From the IMG/VR virus record IMGVR_UViG_3300021197_000650, positions 1-42,469 of that record: 42,469 nucleotides of DNA. One strand, given 5' to 3'. The stretch comes from a virus. This document shows positions 36,398-42,469 of this stretch, piece by piece. Position numbers and translations under genes: made by a program. The notes under the pieces were generated by a model. That model was given only the letters and a program-made list of their open reading frames with translations, had not been told where the DNA came from and did no database searches. The number at the start of each line of letters is the position of its first letter. Positions within the stretch are counted from its first letter, which is position 1.

Positions 36398-36814
36398 ATG
36401 AGCAAGCAGGTAAGCGTGAAAGAGCGCCTATTCGCTAGGTATGTGGCCGAAGGCCGTACACAGGCAGAGAGTGCGCGTATGGCTGGCTATGCCAGTAATC
36501 CAGACAAAAAGGGAAGTGAGTTGGTTAAAAAAGCCGAGGTCGTAGACCTAATCAATCAGCGGGGAGCGGAATTGGCAGAGGATAGGGCTGTTTCCCTACG
36601 GGAACACCTCGATACACTGGCTGCTTTGCGTGATGACGCTAGAGATGCTGGGCAATATAGCTCTGCTATACAGGCTGAGCACCATAGAGGGAAAGCCTCT
36701 AGGCTTTATGTGGAGCAGCAAGCAGTGGTGCGGGCTGATGCCGACTCACCTTCGGTGATCTTGGAGCGTTTAAACGGATTGCTGTCTCGTGATCCCGTCG
36801 CAACGCAGGACTAG
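36398..36814 (+). CDS. terS: Terminase small subunit
   Basis: The 138-residue product starts with an HTH-like region typical of terminase small subunits (VKERLFARYVAEGRTQAESA then RMAGYASNPDKKGSELVKKA), followed by helices that could form the oligomer ring. It should recognise the packaging site and bring in the large subunit encoded 230 bp downstream. GTTTAAAC sites at 36376 (15 bp before the start) and 36768 flank it. Only a weak TAGG ribosome site precedes the ATG. Confidence 0.82.
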   Translation: MSKQVSVKERLFARYVAEGRTQAESARMAGYASNPDKKGSELVKKAEVVDLINQRGAELAEDRAVSLREHLDTLAALRDDARDAGQYSSAIQAEHHRGKASRLYVEQQAVVRADADSPSVILERLNGLLSRDPVATQD

Positions 36815-37043
36815 CGCTGCATAATGCGTAGGAGTCCCGTGCATAGCGCGTTTACACGCACCGGCATACCCCCACACACCGTGTGTGCGCGCAGGAGTCC
36901 CGCACATACACATACATACAATTATCTACAGTCGATCATCCCACTTTACAAACCCCACCCCTTAAAACAAAAACAATTATTGACAAAAATAGCGCGTAAA
37001 ATTTTATATTTACGAAAACCATTTTGTAAACAGTGAGCACAAC
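36815..37043 (+). other. terS-terL intergenic region with long direct repeat
   Basis: Two 20-bp copies, GCGTAGGAGTCCCGTGCATA (36826-36845) and GCGCAGGAGTCCCGCACATA (36889-36908), match at 17 of 20 bases and are 63 bp apart. A CACAC/GTGTG inverted repeat lies between. The right half is AT-rich and holds the promoter at 36980. A short frame spans the region but looks non-coding. Packaging-site (pac) function is inferred from position. Confidence 0.55.
36980..37008 (+). promoter_or_regulatory. Rightward promoter before terL
   Basis: TTGACA (36980-36985), 17 bases, TTTATA (37003-37008), in an AT-rich context, 35 bp before the terL start. It is the best sigma70-type match in the window and implies host RNA polymerase reads late genes. 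Confidence 0.75.
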
Positions 37044-38573
37044 ATGACTATTGATATTGACAAACAGCTTTCTGATGTACAATCGTTGTTGACACCTGAC
37101 CGATTAGCAGCAATGACCGCTTCAGAGCGTAAACAAGTGATGGATTTGATGAAGGCTTTGGAGATGTCGGTACGAAGGGAGAAGTCGCAGGAAGAGTTTT
37201 TGTGTTTTTGTTCTTCTGTATGGCCTGCTTTTATTGAAGGAGGGCACCATAGGAAGATGGCTGAGAAGTTTGAGCGCGTTGCTAGCGGGGAATGTAAGCG
37301 CTTAATGATTAATATGCCCCCTCGTATGGGTAAGTCTCAGCTGACCTCTTGGTTATTGCCTGCGTGGATCATGGGTAAGATGCCTGACAAGAAGATTATC
37401 ATGGCTTCTCACACCGCCGAGCTTGCTGTTCGCTTTGGTCGTATGGTTCGTAACTTGATTAGCAGTGAAGAATACAAAGATATATTCCCTGAGACCTCCC
37501 TAACCGCTGACTCAAAAGCCGCTGGTCGTTTTGATGTGTCAGGTGGTGGCGAATACTTCTCAGTAGGTGTCGGTGGTGCCGTAACAGGGCGCGGTGCCGA
37601 TTTGCTAATTATAGATGACCCCCACTCAGAACAACAGGGACAACAAGCAGATCCTAAAGTATTTGATTCTACCCATGAGTGGTTTAGTTCTGGGCCTCGT
37701 CAGCGTCTACAGCCCGGAGGGGCAATCATTATTGTGATGACTCGCTGGAGCCAGAAGGATCTTTGCGGTCAAATAATGCGAGATAGCGTTGAGAGGGACG
37801 GTACGGACGAATGGGAGGTTTTAGAGCTACCCGCCATACTACCATCAGGTAGGTCGCTTTGGCCTGACTACTGGCCTGTAGAGGAGCTAGAGAAGCTCAA
37901 AGCAGAACTACCTATCTCGAAGTGGGAAGCGCAGTACCAACAGCAGCCCACATCTGAAGAGTCTGCCATTATCAAGCGAGATTGGTGGCAAGTCTGGGAA
38001 GACCGTGATCCACCCAAGGTGTCATTTGTTATTCAGTCTTGGGATACCGCATTTATGAAACATGAGCGAGCAGACTATTCGGCATGTACTACATGGGGCG
38101 TATTCTATAAGGATAACGATGAGGGGCGTATGGCTCCAAATATAATCCTGCTTGATGCGTTGAAAGAACGAATGGAGTTTCCCACGCTAAAGCAAAGAGC
38201 GTATGAGATGTATATGGATTGGGAGCCAGATGCTTTTATCGTGGAGGCAAAGGCAGCGGGTGCTCCACTGATCTATGAACTAAGAGCAATGGGCATCAGT
38301 GTAACTGAATACACACCGTCAAGAGGAAATGACAAAGTATCGCGTGTAAACGCTGTTGCTGACTTTTTTGCATCAGGTATTGTTTGGGCACCGGCCCGTC
38401 GTTGGGCTGAAGAAGTTATTGAAGAGTTTGCATCTTTTCCTATAGGGGATCACGATGACTTGGTGGACTCCTCGACTCAGGCGTTATTGAGATTCAGGCA
38501 AGGTGGATTTATTGCTTTGGAGCATGATGACTACACGGAACAGGCACCAAGACGAATTGCTAACTATTACTAG
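37044..38573 (+). CDS. terL: Terminase large subunit
   Basis: The 509-residue product is a packaging ATPase-nuclease. Seen: adenine-side motif near the start, Walker A PPRMGKS with Lys97, Walker B LLIIDDPHSE, a TRWSQKDLCG coupling motif, and the RNaseH-type nuclease with QSWDTAF (Asp334), a FIVEAKAAG strand, and DHDDLVDS (about 469-476). It pumps DNA through the portal and cuts it. Length is normal. The start ATG follows the strong promoter at 36980, with little ribosome-site pairing (GTGAGCACAAC). GTTTAAAC (38577) comes three bases after the stop. Confidence 0.95.
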   Translation: MTIDIDKQLSDVQSLLTPDRLAAMTASERKQVMDLMKALEMSVRREKSQEEFLCFCSSVWPAFIEGGHHRKMAEKFERVASGECKRLMINMPPRMGKSQLTSWLLPAWIMGKMPDKKIIMASHTAELAVRFGRMVRNLISSEEYKDIFPETSLTADSKAAGRFDVSGGGEYFSVGVGGAVTGRGADLLIIDDPHSEQQGQQADPKVFDSTHEWFSSGPRQRLQPGGAIIIVMTRWSQKDLCGQIMRDSVERDGTDEWEVLELPAILPSGRSLWPDYWPVEELEKLKAELPISKWEAQYQQQPTSEESAIIKRDWWQVWEDRDPPKVSFVIQSWDTAFMKHERADYSACTTWGVFYKDNDEGRMAPNIILLDALKERMEFPTLKQRAYEMYMDWEPDAFIVEAKAAGAPLIYELRAMGISVTEYTPSRGNDKVSRVNAVADFFASGIVWAPARRWAEEVIEEFASFPIGDHDDLVDSSTQALLRFRQGGFIALEHDDYTEQAPRRIANYY

Positions 38574-38606
38574 TGCGTTTAAACTCCGCGCAACCGGGAG
38601 CATTGT

Positions 38607-41171
38607 ATGGCTGTAGAAAAGTCGCTTGATTCACTTCAGATGGCGGATATACAAAATCGTCTAGCAGATGCGGATGAGCAGTCCGAGATGATTATTGAAA
38701 TAGAGAACCCAGATTCTGTTGCTATTGAAACAGAAGACGGGGGCATGATTATTGATTTCGATCCTGATCCATCTGTAGAAGATGCACCATTCGATGCAAA
38801 CCTAGCTGAGTATATAAGCGATCAAGAATTAAACATTCTTGGATCTGAATTAGTATCAGCTTATGAAGATGATTTATCTTCTCGCCGCGATTGGGAAGAG
38901 ACATACATCGAAGGTTTAGATCTTCTTGGCTTGAAGATTGAAGACCGCACAGAGCCTTGGCCCGGAGCGTGTGGCGTACACCACCCTCTCCTTGCAGAAT
39001 CAGTTATCCGCTTTCAGTCACAGGCAATATCTGAAATCTTTCCAGCAGGTGGCCCAGCTAAATCAAAAATTGTCGGTGAAGCTACCGAAGAGATGTATAA
39101 GCAGGCTAATCGGGTTCAGAACTATTTAAACTTTTTGCTCACAGAAGAAATGACTGAGTTTCGTAGTGAAACAGAACGTATGTTGTTTTCATTGCCCCTA
39201 GCAGGAAGTGCATTTAAAAAAGTGTATTTCGATCCAAGTATGGGCCGGCCTTGCTCTATGTTTGTCCCAGCAGAAGACATGGTGGTGTTTAACGGGGCAA
39301 CAGATATTAAATCGTTAACACGCATGACCCATCGTATGCGTAAAACAACAAATGAAATACGCAAACTGCAAGTCTCTGGTTTTTATAGAGACATCGAACT
39401 ACTAGGCTCTGATAGTTATGTAGATGCCGTAAAAGAGAAGTACGGAGAAATCACAGGCGAGTCATACACATCATCGGCAAGCGGTTCTTATCTAACCGGC
39501 GAAACTGTCAATACAATTCTAGAGATACAAGTTGATCTTGATTTGAGTGACTTCCCTGATATGAAGGATGGGGAGGCAACGGGTATTGCGGTGCCATATG
39601 TTGTAACCGTTGATAAAGGTAGCGCACAAATACTTTCCATACGCCGTAACTTTTTTGAAGATGATTCGTTAAAGAGAAGGCGGGATCACTTTGTTCATTA
39701 CGAATATATCCCGGGTCTTGGTTTTTATGGCCTCGGTCTTGTTCACCTTATCGGTGGATTAGTTAAATCTGCCACATCAATACTCCGACAACTTGTTGAC
39801 GCAGGTACATTGGCAAACCTGCCCGGAGGCTTAAAAACTCGCGGTATGCGTATTACAGCAGACGATACGCCGATCATGCCGGGAGAGTTTAGGGATGTTG
39901 ATGTTCCCGGCGGCACGATTAAAGAGAACATTTCGTTTTTGCCGTACAAAGAACCCAGCGGTACCTTGTATCAGTTACTACAGAATATCGTCGAGGAGTC
40001 ACGCCGCTTTGCATCAATGGCTGATGTCAAGGCTGCTGACATGAATAGCCAAGCGCCAGTAGGCACAACGCTTGCGCTCATTGAAAGAAACATGAAGGTT
40101 ATGTCTGCAATTCAGGCAAGACTTTATGCGGCAATGAAGAGCGAGCTTAAACTGTTGGTGCGTATCGTGAAGGACTTTGGGCCATCAGAATATCCATACC
40201 AGCCATATGGTGAGCCATCAGATATTGTTGCCGACTTTGATGATCAAATAGATGTAATACCTGTTGCTAATCCAAATGCGGCAACTATGTCTCAGCGTAT
40301 TATGCAGTATCAATCTGCGCTGCAACTTGCTTCACAAGCGCCACAGCTTTATGACTTGCCAGCACTGCATAGACAAATGCTTGAGGCGTTAGGTATTAGA
40401 GATCCAGAAAATCTAGTGCCTGAACAAAACGACCTTACTCCTAAAGATCCTGTTACAGAAAACATGGACTTTATTAATGGTGAGCCAGCTAAGGCGTTCC
40501 AGTATCAAGATCACGAAGCGCATATCCGAGTGCATATGGCTGCTATGCAAGATCCAAAGATTATGGAGCTTATGGCGCAAGCACCAAATCAACAGGCAAT
40601 ACAAGCCTCAGTTACCGCGCACATACAAGAGCACTTGGCATTTAAGTATCGAGAAGAAATACAAAGAGAGCTTGGTGTAGAGCTTCCAGCGATAGACACA
40701 GAACTACCGCCAGAAATCGAAGCCAAACTATCGTCTTTGGTTGCTCAAGCAGCAGAGCAGTTGTTGCAAAAAGACCAGCAAGAAGCCCAGCAGCAAGAGC
40801 AAGCGGCACAAGCAGAAGATCCTATACTTCAGCTAAAGCAGCGTGAGCTTCAAATTGAAGAGCAGGCAGCAATGGCGAAGGCTCAAACAGATCAGCAACG
40901 AGTGCAAACACAGCAACAGAAGCTGGCGCTTGATGCAGAAAAAGCGCAAATGCGAGATGACCTTGAGCGATTAAAGATTCAGAAAGACTTGTCTATCGCC
41001 CAAGATCGAATAGATAGTGCAGAAAAATTAGCCGCTGCTGAAATGACTAAAGATGCACTGACATCTGGCTTTGATCGGGATGAGCGATTACAAAAACAAA
41101 GACAGAATGATGCGGTTAAAGGCGCAGATATTGGAAGAAAGATAGCTGAACAAATAACTAAGAACGTTTGA
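38607..41171 (+). CDS. Portal protein (podovirus, P22-like)
   Basis: The 854-residue product has an acidic N-terminus, then WEETYIEGLDLLGLKIEDRT and EPWPGACGVHHPLLAESVIR, which is typical of large podovirus portals, then EEMTEFRSETERMLFSLPLA and a central beta region. A long Gln/Ala/Glu-rich C-terminal coiled coil (about 700-854) matches the barrel of P22 portals. Twelve copies should form the head vertex ring to which terminase and neck proteins bind. ATG follows GGGAG; GTTTAAAC sits 23 bp upstream. Confidence 0.9.
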   Translation: MAVEKSLDSLQMADIQNRLADADEQSEMIIEIENPDSVAIETEDGGMIIDFDPDPSVEDAPFDANLAEYISDQELNILGSELVSAYEDDLSSRRDWEETYIEGLDLLGLKIEDRTEPWPGACGVHHPLLAESVIRFQSQAISEIFPAGGPAKSKIVGEATEEMYKQANRVQNYLNFLLTEEMTEFRSETERMLFSLPLAGSAFKKVYFDPSMGRPCSMFVPAEDMVVFNGATDIKSLTRMTHRMRKTTNEIRKLQVSGFYRDIELLGSDSYVDAVKEKYGEITGESYTSSASGSYLTGETVNTILEIQVDLDLSDFPDMKDGEATGIAVPYVVTVDKGSAQILSIRRNFFEDDSLKRRRDHFVHYEYIPGLGFYGLGLVHLIGGLVKSATSILRQLVDAGTLANLPGGLKTRGMRITADDTPIMPGEFRDVDVPGGTIKENISFLPYKEPSGTLYQLLQNIVEESRRFASMADVKAADMNSQAPVGTTLALIERNMKVMSAIQARLYAAMKSELKLLVRIVKDFGPSEYPYQPYGEPSDIVADFDDQIDVIPVANPNAATMSQRIMQYQSALQLASQAPQLYDLPALHRQMLEALGIRDPENLVPEQNDLTPKDPVTENMDFINGEPAKAFQYQDHEAHIRVHMAAMQDPKIMELMAQAPNQQAIQASVTAHIQEHLAFKYREEIQRELGVELPAIDTELPPEIEAKLSSLVAQAAEQLLQKDQQEAQQQEQAAQAEDPILQLKQRELQIEEQAAMAKAQTDQQRVQTQQQKLALDAEKAQMRDDLERLKIQKDLSIAQDRIDSAEKLAAAEMTKDALTSGFDRDERLQKQRQNDAVKGADIGRKIAEQITKNV

Positions 41172-41377
41172 TGTCAGGTTTTGTTGATCCAAGATTTGTT
41201 GACTTATTATTATCGCGTTTAAACGAGCTAGAAAGTCATCATAAAGAAAAGCTGATTGCAGGGTCAGTTGAAAAGATAGAAGAGTATAAGCTCTATCGAG
41301 GACAGCTCGAAGGGATACAAACAGCAATACGCGAAATACGAGAGGTAGCAGAGCGCGTTTTTGTTGATGAGAATTAG
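41171..41377 (+). CDS. Small helical protein after portal
   Basis: The 68-residue product is helical and charged: MSGFVDPRFVDLLLSRLNEL, then HHKEKLIAGSVEKIEEYKLY and RGQLEGIQTAIREIREVAER. Short proteins with the GQLxGIxxAxxxIxE pattern follow the portal in other marine podoviruses as I recall; the role is unknown, perhaps head assembly. The start is ATG at 41171, which overlaps the portal stop; TTG one codon earlier is possible. GTTTAAAC at 41217 encodes Leu-Asn. Confidence 0.75.
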   Translation: MSGFVDPRFVDLLLSRLNELESHHKEKLIAGSVEKIEEYKLYRGQLEGIQTAIREIREVAERVFVDEN

Positions 41378-41392
41378 CATCATCAGGATGCA

Positions 41393-41821
41393 ATGGGTTC
41401 TACACTTCCCAATAAGTGTTGCAGTGAGAAAAAAATGGCAGAAGTAGACTTAAAGGCCATTGGTACGAAAGAAGAGACTGCTGATAAAGCTAGTCAACTC
41501 CCAGTGCCAACGGGCTATCATATACTGATCGGTTTACCGGAAATCGACGAAAAGACAGAAGGCGGGATCATAAAGGCGCAGGCAACAATATCTATTGAGG
41601 AAACCGCCTCGGTAGTTGGGTTTGTTCTTGCGATGGGGCCAGACTGTTATCAAGACAAAAAACGATTCCCTAATGGGCCTTGGTGTAGTGAAGGCGACTT
41701 CATAATAATGCGAGCCTATAGCGGTACGCGCATTAGCATTCATGGCAAAGAGTTCCGTATTATTAATGACGATACGGTAGAAGCTGTAGTTGATGATCCA
41801 AGGGGGATAAGTCGTGTCTGA
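41393..41821 (+). CDS. GroES-like co-chaperonin
   Basis: The 142-residue product matches phage-encoded Cpn10/GroES: GYHILIGLPEIDEKTEGGII, an ETASVVGFVLAMGPDCYQDK section with the mobile-loop position preceding it, WCSEGDFIIMRAYSGTRISI and ND-DTVEAVVDDP. Phage GroES variants pair with host GroEL and often enlarge its cage to fold capsid protein. It is placed between portal and scaffold, consistent with head assembly. The first ATG follows CAGGATGCA; ATG at 41435 is an alternative giving 128 residues. Confidence 0.88.
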   Translation: MGSTLPNKCCSEKKMAEVDLKAIGTKEETADKASQLPVPTGYHILIGLPEIDEKTEGGIIKAQATISIEETASVVGFVLAMGPDCYQDKKRFPNGPWCSEGDFIIMRAYSGTRISIHGKEFRIINDDTVEAVVDDPRGISRV

Positions 41822-42469
41822 GGTAAACTTTCCAGAGCCAAATGAAAATATTGAAAGTGGTTTTGATTCTGATGAAATAGAAGTTGTTGAGGTAGATGAT
41901 ACTCCTGAAGTAGATCGTCGGCCTGTACGCAATGATGTTGAACCATTTAATATCGACGAAGAGATTGACATTGCAGATGATCGTGTTAAAAAACGTTTAA
42001 ACAGACTCAAATACGAGTATCATCAGCAGCGTAGAGAGAAAGAAGCTGCACAAAGATTACGCGATGAGGCTGTTCAGTTTGCACAAAATACCCAAGGAGA
42101 AGTTCAAAGACTTCAAGGGTTGGTAGGTCAAAGTGAACAAGCGTTATTGCAAAGTGTACAGACACGCACCGAAGCAGAGTTGGCTTCGTTAAGGCAGGAG
42201 TACACAAAAGCCCACGAAGAGGGCGATACGCAGAAAATGGTAGAGGCGCAAGAACAGCTTGCGCGGATACAGGCAGACAGGGCTTATATAGATAATTATA
42301 AGTCTCAAATGCAAACGAATCAGTCAGAGCAACAGGCTCAGACAAATGTGCAGGTGGAACAGCCACCGCAACAAGAGCAGCTAGATCCGCAATTGCAGAA
42401 CTGGTTGTCTCGTAATAGTTGGTTTGGAGCGCCCGGAAACGAAGCTCTAACTGGCTTTACTTATGGGCT
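41814..42469 (+). CDS. Scaffold / head-assembly protein (partial, cut at window end)
   Basis: From GTG at 41814, behind GGGGGATAAGTC, a frame stays open to the window edge (218 codons). The N-terminus is very acidic (EIEVVEVDDTPEVD), followed by a long coiled coil (RRREKEAAQRL-type heptads, about 65-160), a Gln-rich section, and a WLSRNSWFGAPGNEALTGFT motif found at the C-terminal part of podovirus scaffolds as I recall. It should shape the procapsid and leave before packaging. The capsid gene expected next is not in the window. GTTTAAAC at 41995 encodes Leu-Asn. Confidence 0.82.
   Translation, partial: MSEVNFPEPNENIESGFDSDEIEVVEVDDTPEVDRRPVRNDVEPFNIDEEIDIADDRVKKRLNRLKYEYHQQRREKEAAQRLRDEAVQFAQNTQGEVQRLQGLVGQSEQALLQSVQTRTEAELASLRQEYTKAHEEGDTQKMVEAQEQLARIQADRAYIDNYKSQMQTNQSEQQAQTNVQVEQPPQQEQLDPQLQNWLSRNSWFGAPGNEALTGFTYG

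Larger units (their letters stand above)
830..42002. repeat. Dispersed palindromic octamer GTTTAAAC, 38 copies
   Basis: Exact GTTTAAAC starts at 830, 3198, 5345, 5763, 7394, 8994, 11110, 13295, 14138, 15430, 15670, 17333, 19107, 20098, 21223, 21951, 22904, 24363, 25534, 26890, 27711, 28291, 29068, 29508, 30455, 31482, 32101, 32996, 33607, 34362, 34979, 35712, 36315, 36376, 36768, 38577, 41217 and 41995. Chance expectation in this length and composition is below one copy. The preferred flanks are C before and G or A after. About 28 copies lie in genes, read as Phe-Lys (often followed by Arg or Gln) or Leu-Asn; ten are intergenic, commonly within 25 bp of a start codon. The count was made by eye. 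The role is unknown; a protein-binding or DNA-processing site is inferred. Confidence 0.95.

Noticed and set aside
36824-37036. 70-codon frame between terS and terL
   Set aside because: His/Pro/Thr-rich, covers a repeat and a promoter, no ribosome site; judged non-coding.
1-42469. CRISPR arrays, tRNAs, rRNAs, IS elements, integrase, toxin-antitoxin pairs
   Set aside because: None could be supported. The dispersed octamers are too short and too far apart for CRISPR repeats, and no cloverleaf or transposase motif was found by eye.

Overview
The window is 42.5 kb of a tailed, double-stranded DNA phage, most likely a marine podovirus with a P22-like head and neck and no visible lysogeny functions. 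Support comes from a terminase pair, a long portal protein, a virion-type GroES co-chaperonin, a scaffold, a P22 gp10-like neck protein, several internal-virion-type proteins, a spanin/endolysin cassette, and a replication/recombination set (ERF annealing protein, Cas4/RecB-like exonuclease, RusA, TOPRIM primase-helicase). The many small proteins resemble types common in uncultured marine phages. Host and exact lineage cannot be fixed from sequence alone. No tRNA, rRNA, CRISPR array, IS element, integrase, DNA polymerase or RNA polymerase was seen. The major capsid gene is also absent: the window stops inside the scaffold gene and restarts in tail genes, so it is probably an incomplete or opened circularly permuted genome with the capsid gene in the missing part.

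Layout. (1) 1-20.99 kb, rightward late genes: a tail-side membrane protein, an EF-hand membrane protein, the neck protein, a run of glycine/alanine/glutamine-rich virion proteins, a 3103-residue polyvalent protein, then i-spanin, o-spanin, endolysin and four tiny very basic proteins. (2) 20.95-25.2 kb, leftward: a zinc ribbon, an XRE regulator, an HNH-type protein, a small ssDNA-protein-like gene, ERF and exonuclease. (3) 25.25-28.4 kb, rightward: RusA, a possible PD-(D/E)XK protein and the primase-helicase, ending at a GC-rich hairpin. (4) 28.4-36.3 kb, leftward: about 20 mostly small accessory genes ending, at the promoter side, in an AAA+ ATPase / SprT-like protease / DUF7192-like cluster behind a structured leader. 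(5) 36.4-42.47 kb, rightward: small and large terminase, portal, a small protein, GroES-like protein and scaffold (cut).

The strongest unexplained signal is the 8-bp palindrome GTTTAAAC, found 38 times by hand count where about one is expected by chance. It lies on both sides of every operon, inside genes in two reading frames (Phe-Lys or Leu-Asn) and at gene starts. It is nearly evenly spaced (about 0.7 kb) across 27.7-36.3 kb. In four places it is fused to an extended ribosome-binding leader, GTTTAAACGCAAC followed by an AGGAG-like sequence. This looks like a genome-wide protein-binding or DNA-processing signal and is the main candidate for an undescribed system here. Secondary candidates are the bulged-hairpin leader at 35.6-36.1 kb and the AAA+/protease cluster.
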